Shown piece by piece: positions 12,801-25,970 of a stretch of 64,000 nt of DNA (its first letter is position 1; every line of letters starts with the position of its first letter). The stretch covers positions 558,001-622,000 of the forward strand of contig CATKHW010000424.1 in NCBI GenBank assembly GCA_949752795.1, written 5' to 3'. This DNA is from Hyperoodon ampullatus. Its lineage: Eukaryota > Chordata > Mammalia > Artiodactyla > Ziphiidae. The notes beneath the pieces were generated by a model. The model had not been told where the DNA came from and did no database searches. It saw only the letters and a program-made list of their open reading frames with translations. The translations under genes were made by a program, and so were the position numbers.

Positions 12801-15800
12801 GAACATTGTGATCACAAGGGTTTGGAGCATTGTGATGACAGAGGTTATGGAGCATTTTGATTTCATTGTGATGACAATAGCATTAAGCATTATGATAATG
12901 GGCATGGTGCATTGGAATGACAGAGTTCATTGAGCATTGAGATGAAAAGGGGAATGGAGCATTGTGAATACAGCGGTCTTGGAGCACTGTGATGACAAGG
13001 GCATGGAGCATTGTGATGAGAAGGCCATGGAGCATTCTGATGACATAAGTCATTGAGCTTCGTGATGACAAGGGCATGGAGCATTGTGATTACAGGGGTC
13101 TTGGAGAATTGTGATGAGAAGTGTCATGGAGCCTTGAGATGATGAGGCCATGGAACATTGTGATGGCAGGGGTCATGGAGCATTGTTATGACACGGGTAA
13201 TGGAGCCTTTTGATGACAAGGGCATGGAGCATTTGTGTGAAAAGTTTCATGGATTATTGTGATGAGTGTGGGCATGGAGCATTGTGATGTCAAGGGCAAG
13301 GAACACGGTGATACATGGATCATGGGGGATTGTAATGACAAGGGCATGGAGCACTGTTATGAGAAGAGCATCAAGCATTGTGATGACAAGCCTCATGGAG
13401 CTTTGTGATGACAAGGGCATGGAGCAATGTGATGAGAGGGTTCATGGAGCATTGTGATGACAATGGCATGGAACATTGTGATGCCAAGGGTCATGGAGCA
13501 CTGGGATGACAAGCGTCACGGAGCATTCAGATTACAGGTGTCATGGAGCATTGAGATGACAAGCGCATGGATCATTTTGATGACAAGTGTCATGGAGCAT
13601 TTTGATGACATGAGTCCCAGATCATTGTGTTGTCTGGGGTCAGGGAGCGCTGTGATGACAGTGGTCATGGAGCATTGTGATGACAGGTGTAATGGAGCAT
13701 TGTGATGGCCAGGGCATGGAGCATTGTGATGAGAAGTCCATGGAGCATTTTGATGACATGCATCATGGAGCTTTGTGATGACAAGGGCATGGAGCATTGT
13801 GATTACAGTGGTCATGGAACATTGTGATGACAGGGGTGAGGGAGTATTGTGATGACTAGTGATGGAACATTGTGATATCAGTGGTGAGAGAGCATTTTGA
13901 TGAGAAGTGCATGGAGCATTGTGATGACAAGGTACATGGAGCATTGTGATGTCCAGGTCATGGAGCATTGTGATGGCAAGACCATGAAGCATATTGATGA
14001 TGAGTGTCATCGAGCACTGTAATGACACGGGGCATGGAGAATTGTGATGTCAAGGGTCAAGGAACATTCTGAAGACAAGCTTGTGGAGTATTGTGATGAC
14101 AATGGCATGGAGCATTGTGATGAAAAAGGCATAGAGCCTTTTCATGACAGGGTTCGAGAAGCATACTGACGACAAGGGTCAGGGAGCATTGTGATGACAA
14201 GTGTATTGAGCATTGTGATGACAAAGGTCATGGAGCATTGTGATGACAAGGGCATGGAGTATTGTGATGACAGGCATCATGGAGCGTTGTGATGACAAGT
14301 GTTATGGAACAATGTGATCACAAGGGTTTGGAGCACTGTGATGACAGAGGTCATGAACCATTTTGATATCAAGGAGCATGGAGCATTGTGATGACAGGGG
14401 TCATGGAGCATTTTGATGAGAAGATCATGGAGCACTGAGCTGAAAATGTTCATGGAGTATTCTGATGAAAGGGGTAATGGGGCGTTGTGATGACAAGTGT
14501 TATGGAACATTGTGATCACAAGGGTTTGGAGCATTGTGATGACAGAGGTCATGGAGCATTTTGATTTCATTGTGATGACAACAGCATCAAGCATTATGAT
14601 GATGGGCATGGTTCGTTGTGATGACAGGGTTCATGGAGCATTGAGATGAAAAGTTGTATGGAGCATTGTGATTACTCGGGTCATGGAACATTGTGATGAC
14701 AAGGGCATGGAACATTGTGATGACAGGGGTGAGGGAGTATTGTGATGACTAGTGATGGAAAATTGTAATATCAGTGGTGAGAGAGCATTTTGATTCGAAG
14801 TGCATGGAGCTTTGTGATGATAATGTTTATGGAGTATTGTGATGACAAGTTTGGGGAGCATTGTGATGACAAGTGCATGGCGCACTGTGATGACATGGAT
14901 CATGGAGCATTGTGCTGACAAGCGCATGGAGCATTGTGATGACAAGGGTCATGGAGCATTGTGCTGACAAAAGCATGCAGCATTGTGATGACAAGGCTCA
15001 GAGAGCATTGGGATGAAAAGTTCCTGGAGCATTTTGGTGACAAAGTTCACAGAACCTTGTGATGACCAGGGCATGGACCATTGTGATGACAAAGTTCATG
15101 AAGCATTGTGATGACTGGAGTCACAGAGAATTGTGATGACAAGGGAATGGAGCATTGTGATCACGGGCATGGAGCATTGGTGTGACAATTTTCATGGATT
15201 ATTGTGATGCCAGTCGGCATTGCACATTGTGATGACAAGGGCATGGAGAATTGTGATGAAAAGGTCATGGAGTATTGTGAAGACAGGTGTCAGGGTGCAT
15301 TGTGATGGCATATGTCATGTTCCATTGTGATGACAATGGCATGGAGAATTGTGATGCCAATTGTCATGGAGCATTGTGAAGACAAAGGTAATGGAGCATT
15401 GTGATGACAAGGGCTTGGAGCACTGTGATGACAATGGTCATGGAGCATTGAGATGAAAAGGGCTTTTGAGAATTTTGATGACAAGTTCGTGAAGCACTGT
15501 GATGAAAAGCAAATGGAGCTTGCTATGACAGGGGTCATGGAGCATTGCTATGAAAAGTGCACGGAGAATGTGATTACAAGAGCATGTAACATTGTGATTT
15601 GAAGTGTCATGGAGCATTGTGATGGCAAGACGGTGGAGCATTGTGATGAGAAGACCATGGATAACTGTGATGACGAGCGTCATGGAGAACTGTAATGACA
15701 AGGGGCCTGGAGCATTGTGATGACAGGGGTCATGGAGCATTGTGATGACAAGTGTCATGGAGCATTCTGATGACAAGCTTGTGGAGTATTGTGATGACAA

Positions 15801-18800
15801 CGGCATGGAGCATTGTGATGAGAAGACCATGGAGCCTTGTGATGAGAAGTCTCATGGAGCATTCTGAGGAAAAGGTGCATGGAGCATTGTGATTACAGGG
15901 GTCTTGGTGCATTGTGATTACAAGGGCATGGAGCATTGTGAGAGATGTCCAAGGAGCATTCTGATGACATGCGTCATGGAGCTTTGTGATGACCAGTGCA
16001 AGGAGCATAATGATTACATGGGTTTTGGAGCATTGTGATGAAAAGGGCATGGATCATTGTGATGAAAAATGCATGGAGCCTTGTCATGACAGTGTTCAAG
16101 GAGCATACTGATGGCAAGTGTCAGGGAGCATTGTGATGACAAGTGTATTGAGCATTGTGATGACAAATGTTATGGAACATTGTGATGAGAAGACCATGGA
16201 TAATTGTGATGATGCGCGTCAATGGGCATTGTGATGACAAGTGTTATGGAACATTGTGACCACAAGGGTTTGGAGCATTGTGATGACAGAGGTCATGGAG
16301 CATTTTGATTTCATTGTGAAGACAACAGCATGAAGCATTATGATGATGGACATGGTGCATTGTGATGACAGGGTTCATGGAGCATTGAGATGAAAAGTGG
16401 CATGGAGCATTGTGATTACAGGTGTCTTGGAGCATTGTGATGACAAGGGCATGGAGCATTGTGAATGAGAAGGCCATGGAGCATTCTGATGACATGCGTC
16501 ATGGAGCTTTGTGATGACAAGGGCATGGAGCATTTGTCTGAAAATTTTCATGGATTATTGTGATGAGAGTGGGCATGGAGCATTGTGATGACAAGGACAT
16601 GGAACACTGTGATACAAGGGTCATGGAGGATTGTAATGACAAGGTCTTGGAGCATTGTGATGAGAAGGGCATCGAACATTGTGATGACAAGCATCATGGA
16701 GCTTTGTGATGACAAGGGCATGGAGCAATGTGATGAGAGGCTTCATGAAGCATTGTGATGACAATGGCATGGAGCATTGTGATGCCAAGTGTCATGGAGC
16801 TTTGTGATGACAAAGGTCATGGAGCATTTTGATGACAAGGGAGTGGTGCATTGTGATGATAACGGCATGTAGCATTGTGAAGATAGGGGTCATGGTACAT
16901 TGTGATGACAGTGGTGAGGGAGTATTGTGATGACTAGTGATGGAACATTGTGATATCAGTGGTGAGAGAGCATTTTCATGAGAAGTGCATGGAGCATTGT
17001 GATGACAATGTTTATGGAGCATTGTGATGACAAGGATGTGGAGCATTGTGATGACAACCGCATGGCACATTGTGATCACATCGGTCATGGAGCATTGTGC
17101 TGAAAAGCTCATAGAGCATTGTGATGAAAAGTGTCATGGAACATTGTGCTGACAAGCTCATAGTGCATTGTGATGACAAGTGTCATGGAACATTGTGCTG
17201 ACAAAGGCATGGAGCATTGTGATGCCAAGGGTCACAGAGCATTGTGATGAAAAGTTCATGGAACATTTTGGTGACAAATGTCACAGAGACTTGTGATGAT
17301 GAGGGCATGGACCATTGTGCTGACAAAGTCTTGAAGCATTGTGATGACTGGAGTCACGGAGCGTTGTGATGACATGTGTCATGGAGCATTGTGATGACAA
17401 GTGCATGGAGCATTGTGATGACAGGGGCATGGAGCATCGGTCTGAAAAATTTCATGGATTATTGTGATGACAGTGGGCATTGCACATTGTGAATGCAAGG
17501 GCATGGAGCACTGTGAAGAAAAGTTCAAGGACTATTGTGAATTCAGGTGTCAGGGAGCATTGTGATGACCTATGTCATGGTGCATTGTGATGACAATGGC
17601 ATGGAGCATTGTGATGACAAGTGTCATGGAGGATTGTGATGACAAAGGTAATGGAGCATTGTGATGAAAAGCGCTTGGAGCATTGTGATGAGAAGTGTCA
17701 TGGAGCATTGTAATGACAAGGGCATGGAGCATTGTGATGACCAAGGCAACTGAGAATTTTGATGCCAACGTCGTGAAACTTTGTGATGACAAGCACATGG
17801 AACTTGCTATGACAGGTGTCATGGAGCATTGTGATGACAAGTGCATTGATAATTGTGATGACAATAGCATGTATGTTTGTGATGAGAAATGTCTTGGAGC
17901 ATTGTGATGACAAGGGACATGGAGCACTGTAATGACCAGGGCATTGAGCATTGTGATTTCAAGACCGTGGAGCATTGTGATGAGAAGGTCATGGATAATT
18001 GGGATGACGAGCATCATGGAGTACTGTAATGACAAGGGAAATGGAGCATTTTGATGACAGGTGTCATGGATCATTGTGATGACAGGGGTCAAGGAGCATT
18101 CTGATGACAAGCTTGTGGAGTATTCTGATGACAGTGGCATGGAGCTCTGTGATGAAAAGGGCATGGAGCATTGTGATGAAAAAGGCATGGAACCTTTTCA
18201 TGACAGGTTTCAAGGAGCATTCTGACGACAAGAGTCAGGGAGCATTGTGATGACAAGTGTATTGAGCATTTTGATGACAAATTTCATGCAGCATTGTGAT
18301 GACAGGCATCATGGAGCGTTGTGATGACAAGTGTTACGGAACATTGTGATCACAAGGGTTTGGAGCATTGTGATGACAGAGGTCATGGATCATTTTCATT
18401 TCAAGGAGCATGGAGCATTGTGATGACAAGGGCATGAAGCAATGTGAACCCAAGGTTCACCGAGGATTTTGATGACAATTGGAATGGATTATTGTGATGT
18501 CAAGTGCATGGAGCATTGTGATGACAATGTCATGAAGCATTTTGCTGACAAAGGCATGGAGCATTTTGATGACAAGAGTCATGGAGCACTGTGATGACAA
18601 GCATCACGGAGCATTGTGATTACAGGGGTCATGGAGCATTGGGATGGCAAGGGCATGGATCATCGTGATGACATGGGTCATGGAGCATTTTGATGACAAG
18701 AGTCCCGGATCATTGTGTTGTCAGGGGTCATGGAGCATTGTGATGACAGTGGTAATGGAGCATTGTGATGACAGGTTCATGGAGCATTGTGATGAGAAGG

Positions 18801-21800
18801 TCATAGAGCATTGGGCTAAAAATATTCATGGAGTATTGTGAAGGCGGGGGTCATGGAACATTGTGATGACAAGGGAATGGAGCATTGTGATGACAAGGTA
18901 GTGAAGCTTTGTGATAAGAAAACATTGGAGCCTTGTGTTGCCGAGTCTCATGGAGCATTCTGATGAAAAGGGGCATGGAGAATTGTGATTACATGGGTCT
19001 TGGAACATTGTGAAGAAAAGGGCATGGATCACTGTGATGAAAAAGTCATGGAGCCTTGTCATGACTGGGTTCAAGGAGCATAATGACGACAAGTGTCAGG
19101 GAGCATTGTGATGACAAGTGTATTGAACATTGTGATGACTATGGTCATGGAGCATTGTGATGAGAAGACCATGGATAATTGTGATGTAGAGTATCATGGG
19201 GCATTGTGATGACATGTTTTATGGAACACTGTGATCACAAGGGTTTGGAACATTATGATGACAGAGGTCATGGAGCATTTTGATTTCATTGTAATGAAAA
19301 TAGCATGAAACATTATGATGATGGGCATGGTTCATTGTGATGACAGGGTTCATGGAGCACGGAGATGAAAAGGGGCATGGAGCATTGTGATTACAGGGGT
19401 CTTGAAGCATTGTGATGAGACGTTCATGGAGCATTGGGCTAAAAATGTTCATGGAGAATTGTGATTACAGGGGTCATGGAGCACTGTGATCACAAGGGTC
19501 ATGGAGCATTGTGACGACAAGCGTCACGGAATATTCTGATTAAAGGTGTCATGGAGCATTGGGATGACAAGGGCATGGATCATTGTGATGACAAGTATCA
19601 TGGAGATTTTTGATGACAAGAGTCCCGGATCATTGTGTTGTGAGGGGTCATGGATCATTGGGCTGAAAATGTTCATGGAGTATTGTGATGACAGGGGTCA
19701 TGGAGCATTGTGATGACAAGGGAAAGGAGCATTGTGATGACAAGGTCCTGGAGCATTGTGCTGAGAAGACCATGGAGTCTTGTGATGACAATTCTCATGG
19801 AGCATTCTGATGAAAAGCGGCATGGAGCATTGTAATTAATGGGGTCTTGGAGCATTGAGATGACAAGGGCATGGAGCATGGTGATGAGAAGACCATGGAG
19901 CTTTCTGATGACATGCGTCATGGAGCTTTGTGAAGACAAGCACATGGAGCATTGTGATTACCGGGGTCTTGGAGCATTGTGATGAAAAGGGCACAGATCA
20001 TTGCGATGAAAAATGCATGGAGCCTTGTCATGACAGGGTTCAAGGAGCATACTGAGGACAAGTGTCAGGGAGAATTGAGATGACAAGTGTATTGAGCATT
20101 GTGATGACAAAGGTCATGGAGCATTGTGATGACAAGGCTGTGGAACATTTTGATGACTGGGATCATGGAGCATTGTTATGACAGTGGTAATGGAGCATTG
20201 TGTTGACAAGGCCAAGGGGCATTGGTCTGAAAATTTTCATGGATTATTGTGATGAGAGTGGGACTGGAGCACTGTGATGAAAAATGCCTGGAACACTGTG
20301 GTACAGGGTTCATGGAGGACTGTAATGACAAGGGCATGGAGCATTGTTATGAGAAGGGCATCGAACATTGTGATGATAAGCGTCATGGACATTTGTGATG
20401 ACAAGGGAATGGAGCAATGTGATGAGAAGGTTCCTGGAGCATTGTGATAACAATGACATGGAGCATTGTGATGCCAAGGGTCATTGAACTTTGTGATGAC
20501 AAAAGTTATGGAGCATTTTGATGACATGTGTTATGGAGCTTTTTGAGGTCAGGGGTCATGGAGCACTGTGATGATAAGTGCATGTAGTATTGTGATGACA
20601 GGGTTCATGGGACATTGTGATGAGAAGGGTGAGGGAGTATTGTGATGACTAGTTTTGGAACAGTGTGATATCACGGGTGACAGAGCATTATGATGAGAAG
20701 TGCAGGGAGCTTTGTGATGACAAGCTGGTGGAGCATTGTGTTGACAAGCGCATGGAGCATTGTGATGACAAGTGTCTTTGCGTATTGTGCTGAGAAAGGC
20801 ATGGAGCATTGTGATGACAAGGGTCATGGAGCATTGTGATGAAAAGTTCATGGAGCATTGTGGTGACAGGTCACAGAGCCTTGTGATGACAAAGGCACTG
20901 ACCATTGTGATGACAAAGATCATGAAGCATTGTGATGAATGGAGTCATGGAGCATTGTCATGACAGCGGCCATGGAGCATTGGGATGTCAAGGGCATGGA
21001 GCATTGTGATGACAGGGGCATGGAGCATTTTGATGGTAAAACCCTGAAGCATTGTGATGAGAAGACCTTGGGTAATTGTGATGACGAGCATCATGGAGCA
21101 CTGTACTGACAAGGGGCATGGAGCATTGTGATGACAGGTGTCAGGGAACATTGTGATGACAGAAGTCATGGAGCATTGTGATGATAAGGACGTGGAGAAT
21201 TGTGATGACAAGGGACATGGAGCATTGAGATGACCAGGGCATGGAGCATTGTGATGGTAAAACCCTGAAGCATTGTGATGAGAAGACCTTGGGTAATTGT
21301 AATGACGAGCATCATGGAGCACTGTACTGACAAGGGGCATGGAGCATTGTGATGACAGGTGTCAGGGAACATTGTGATGACAGAAGTCATGGAGCATTGT
21401 GATGACAAGGGCATGGAGCATTGTGATGACAAGGGCTTGGAGCATTGTGATGACAAGTGTCATGGAGCATTGTGATGACAATGGCATGGAGCATTGTGAT
21501 GACAACCTCATGGATTATTGTTAAGATAGGTGTCAGGGAGCATTGTGATGACATATGTCATGTTCCATTGTGATGCCAATGACATGGAGCATTGTGATGC
21601 CAAGTGTCATGGAGGATTGTGATGACAAAGGTAAAGGAGCTTTGTGATGACAAGGGCATGGATCATTGTGATGACAAGGGCCATTGAGAATTTTAATGAC
21701 CAGGTCTTGAAACATTGTGATGACAAGCGCATGGAGCTTGCTATGACAGGGGTCCTGGAGCATTGTGATGACAAGCGCAGGCAGAATTGTGATGACAAGA

Positions 21801-22500
21801 GCATATAATATTGTGAGGAGAAGTTTCAAGGAGCATTGTGATGATAAGGATGTGGAGAATTGTGATGACAAGGGACATGGAGCATTGAGATGACCAGGGC
21901 ATGGAGCACTGTGATGGTAAAACCCTGAAGCATTGTGATTAGAAGACCTTGGGTAATTGTGATGACAAGCATCATGGAGCACTGTACTGACAAGGGGCTT
22001 GGAGCATTGTGATGACAGGTGACAGGGACCATTGTGATGACAGAGGTCATGGAGCATTGTGATGACAAGGGCTTAGAACATTGTGATGACAAGGGCTTGG
22101 AGCATTGTGATGACAAGTGTCATGGAGCATTTTGATGACATTGGCATGCAGCATTGTGATGAAAAGGGACATTGAGAATTTTTATAACAATGTCATGAAG
22201 CATTGTGATGACAAGCATATGGTGCTTGCTCTGACATGGGTCAGGGAGCATTGCGATGACAAGTGCAAGGAGAATTGTGATGACAAAAGCATTTAACATT
22301 GTGATGAGAAGTGTCATCGAGCATTGTGATGACAAAGAGGTGGAGAATTGTGATGACAAGGGACATGGAGCATTGTGATGACCAGGGCATGGAGCAGTGT
22401 GATGTCAAGACGGTGGAGCATTGTGATGAGAAGGCCATGGATAATTGTGATGACGAACATCATGGAGCATTATGATGACAAGAGCCTTGGAGCATTCTGA
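802..22500. repeat. Minisatellite array MS1, 24/25-bp unit, 21.7 kb
   Basis: The unit consists of CATGGAGCATTG followed by TGATGACAAGGG (24 bp), or a 25-bp form ending in GGGGT before the next CATGG. About 880-900 units fit in the array. Units differ by substitutions, and variants recur in fixed order, so a higher-order pattern is present. A block with TTATGATGATGGG occurs near 1614, 3303, 4757, 8025, 11190, 12885, 14590, 16330 and 19305. Many steps are close to 1.7 kb or twice that. A block with AGCTTGTGGAGTA occurs near 2971, 3958, 4427, 6807, 7317, 9457, 9947, 12335, 14077, 15775 and 18107. A block with AGTCCCGGATCA (or a one-base variant) occurs near 1041, 7124, 10561, 13613, 18696 and 19620. 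The opening block (AATGTGATCCCAAGGGTCATGG) reappears in altered form near 10282 and 18437, as if the array restarts. The minus strand of the unit has no stop in any frame, which explains the many long minus-strand open frames. Confidence 0.97.
21032..22160. repeat. Young local duplications inside MS1 (steps of 221 and 660 bp)
   Basis: The segment at 21032-21180 recurs at 21253-21400 with about one difference. The segment at about 21171-21500 recurs at about 21831-22160 with an offset of exactly 660 and no gaps, at roughly 95% identity. This is much closer than average neighbours in the array, so these are the most recent unequal exchanges visible in MS1. The rare variants GATGGTAAAACCC and ACTGTACTGACAAGG mark the copies. 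Confidence 0.85.
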
Positions 22501-24237
22501 CATAAGATATCACTTATGAAGGAAATGTAAACATGGCTACACATGAACAGAATTAGGAAAGAGAACAGAGTCTCACATTTAGAAAACATACTTATGCCTG
22601 CTTAAGGGGAAAGGAGATGTGGGGAGATGAACAAAACCAGAGTTTGATATTAGAACAGGTACCGTTGCATAATCCAAATACAGAATAGACAAGACCTACT
22701 CCTTCCTCAGTGAACGGGACTCAACAGCCCTATTCCCGCAGAGGAATATATCTGACTAATAAGAATCTTAACACCTACGTATTGATATGTCTCCATAAGT
22801 GAATCAAGTTTGTCTAGACCGGCATAAACATGTCAGTGAAAATCAGCTCAACCTCATTATATAAATGAATTTCAAAAACAAAACAAAAAAACAGCGAAAT
22901 TCTAACACAATTACTTCAGGTGTTCTGATGAATCCTGGAATGACCCTATCTAAAACGACAGCTGGATGAGACATAAGGCTGGACACTTGGGACTGAGAGG
23001 ATTGGTGAGATTGGATGAGAAAATGGAGACCGTTTAAAGCAATAATGCATGCCACCCATTCCATGGGTCCCAAGTCGACAGGTAAAAGGGAATATCACTA
23101 CAGTTATAACATGTATGGGAAACGTAGAGAATGGAAACACTGTGAATACGAAAGGATTCTAAAACTCAACTAATAGTCCCTATCCTGGTGCTCCAGTTTG
23201 AGTTTCCAACTGCTTTACTATCAAGCTCCCAACTTGGAGTGACAGACCCTTTAACCTCCTGGTTCGCACAGGTTGCCAATTTGGCAGAGGATGAAAGGGA
23301 AGAGGGAGAACCAATGAGAGAGTAGCTGTTAGGCATTTGGACTGGCACATGTCACTCTAATTTCCCCTCAGGAAGAAATATTAACCAAAGTCTCAGTCAC
23401 CAGCCAGGAACCAGTACAGGTCCTCAACCAAAATTGTGGATTTGCTGTCAGCTTACAAAAAACGAGTTGAAAAATGGAGCTCTGGGGCACAGAAACTCAA
23501 AAATTGCAGGGTAACGAACGACAACTATAGCCCAAAAATCTTTTGAGGGATGGCAAAGAGGCGGAATTGAAAACGAGACACAATAGCATGAAACAAATTT
23601 CAAGAGGTACTTTGGAATCGCCTTTTAAGCACAGCAAGAGGGGCTGATTGTCGACAATGGTGCACTTGGCCAAAAAGTGCATATGAGTTTTCTCCAGAAT
23701 ATATTCAGGAGAAAATGCATATGCCCTTTTTGGCCAAGCAAGCAAAAGGTCAATGCAAATCTGCACTACAAAGCAGTATCACTTCCCACCGGACAAAAGG
23801 GACATCCGCAAAATGTGTAAAAACTAGAAAGGCAACACAGGACCTGGAGAACAGGGAGCCTAGTTATGCTGATGGGCGGGATGTAAATTGCCAACTGCCT
23901 CTCTGGAAGAATGCATTGTGTTCCCCCAAAAAAGTAAACAACAGAGCTACAGAGCCAAGTGCACTTCCAGTCTAGGGAATATACCTTGGGAAAACTGAAA
24001 ATCAATAAGACAGAGCCACCCCAAAATTTAGGGCTGCACTGCTTACAAGAACCTCAACTTGGGTACACCTGAAATATCCCAGGAAAGACAAAAATGGTTC
24101 AAGAAATTGTGGTACTTACGTACGATGGAATATCTCTCAGCCATGAAATCAATGTCATAAGGCCAGTAGCAGCAAAATGAGTGAATTCAGGTATGATGAT
24201 TCTAAGGAAAATAAGTCACAGAGAAAAAGAAACTTAT
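22501..24237 (+). repeat. Macrosatellite monomer M1 (1737 bp)
   Basis: This is the first complete monomer after MS1, starting at the landmark CATAAGATATCAC. It follows the minisatellite without any spacer (GAGCATTCTGA then CATAAG). It is closest to M11, the copy that follows MS2. It has an L1-3'-UTR-like first part, an A-rich stretch near 22870-22895, then an unrecognised part up to about 23660, the palindrome, and an L1-ORF2-like end. Short open frames are present on both strands but none is supported as a gene. Confidence 0.93.
23666..23737. repeat. 72-bp inverted repeat of M1
   Basis: Four of 36 pairs are mismatched. Arm position 16 carries A instead of G in the left arm with the matching change in the right arm (GCATATG in both readings). 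Confidence 0.9.
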
Positions 24238-25970
24238 CATAAGATATCACTTATGAAGGTCCTGTAAACATGGCTACACATGAAGTGAGTTAGGAAAGAG
24301 AACAGAGATCACATTCAGAAAACACCCTTATGCCTTCTTAAGGGGGAAGGAGAGGTGTGGTGATGCATAAAACCAGAGATTGATATTAGTACAGGTACTG
24401 TTCCAAAATCCAAATACGGAATAGACAAGACCTAAACTTTCCTCAGTTAAAGTAACTCAAAACCCCATATTTTCCACAGAGGAATACATCTGTCTAGTAT
24501 AAATCTTAAAACCTATGTATCGATATGTCTCCATAAGGTAATCAAGTGTGTCTAGACTGGCATAAACATGGCAGTGAGAATCAGCTCAAACCCACTAAGA
24601 AGGTATTTCAAAAACAAAACAAAAAAGCAGGGAAATTCTTTAAAATTCCTTCAGGGGCTCTGATGAAACCTGGAATGATAATATCTATAATGACAGCTGG
24701 ATGTGGCATAAGGCTGGACACTTGGGACTGAGAGGATTGGTGAGATTCAGTGAGCAAATGCAGACCATTTAGAGCAATAATGTGTGGCACACATTTCAAG
24801 GGTCCCAACTCTCCAGGTTGAAGGGAATATTAATACATCTATAACATGTACGGGAAACAGAGAGAATGGACACACTCTGAATACGAAAGGTTTCTAAAAC
24901 TCAACTAATTGTCCCTCTCCTGGAGCTCCGGCCTGACATTCCAACAGCTTTACTATCAAACTCCCAACTTGGAGAGACAGCCCCTTTAACCTCCTGGTTC
25001 GCACAGGTTGCCAATTTGCAGAGCATGAAAGTGAAGACGGAGAACTAATGAGAGAGTAGCTGTTAGGTGTATGGACGGGCACATGTCACTCTAATTTCCC
25101 GGCAGGAAGAAGAATTAACCAAAGTCTCAGCCACCCGCTGGGCACCAGTATAGGTCCTGAAGCAAAATTTGGACTTGCGGTCAGCTCACAAAAAACGAGT
25201 TGAAAAATGGAGCTCAGAGGCACAGCAATTCACAAACTGGCAGTGTAATAAAGGACAACTATCGTCCTAAAATATGTTGAGGGAAGGCAACAAGGCAGAC
25301 TTGAAAGCGAGCAAGAAATGCAGGAAAGAGATTTCAAGAGGTACATTGGAATCGACTTTAAAGCACAGGAAGAGGTGCACAACTTCGACAATGATGCACC
25401 TGGCCAAAAAGGGTGTATGCGTTTTCTCCTGAATATATTCAGGTGAAAAAGCATAAGCCCTTTTTGGCCAAACAAGCAAGCAGGCAATGCAAATCTTCAC
25501 TACAAAGAAGTATCACTTCCCACCAGTCAAAATGGAGATCCGCAAAATGTGTAAAAACCAGAAAGGAAAGACAGGCCCTGGAGAACAGGGAGCCTAGTTA
25601 TGCTGATGAGCGGGATGTAAAATGCCAACTGCCTCTCTGGCGGAGTGCATTTTGTTCCCTAAATCAAGTAAACAACAGAGCTACAGAGCCAATTGCACTT
25701 CTAGTCTAGGGAATATACCTTGGGAAAACTGAAAATCAATAAGACAGAGCCACCACAAAATTTAGGGCTGCACTGCTTACAAGAACTCAACTTGGGTAAA
25801 CCTTAAATATCCCAAGAAAGACAAAAATTGATCAAGAAATTCTGTTACTTACGTAAGATGGAATATCCCTCAGCCATGAAATCAATGTCATAAGGCCAGT
25901 AGCAGCAAAATGAGTTGATTCAGGTACGATGATTCTAAGTGAAATAAGTCACAGAGAAAAAGAAACTTAT
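24238..25970 (+). repeat. Macrosatellite monomer M2 (1733 bp)
   Basis: Complete copy between two CATAAGATATCAC landmarks, directly abutting M1 and M3. It has the common form of the region that minisatellite arrays replace elsewhere (about 25560-25970). Minus-strand frames of 85 and 77 codons across the palindrome are shared with other copies and are not supported as genes. Confidence 0.95.
25400..25471. repeat. 72-bp inverted repeat of M2
   Basis: Five of 36 pairs are mismatched, all as single-arm changes. Confidence 0.9.

Noticed and set aside
17550..18188. 212-codon minus-strand open frame, and many others of 60-174 codons in the minisatellite arrays
   Set aside because: The repeat unit has no stop in any minus-strand frame, so long open frames are expected. 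The products are degenerate octapeptide repeats without a fold or start context.
802..22500. CRISPR array
   Set aside because: The regular short repeats are contiguous with no unique spacers, and the setting is a mammalian genome.
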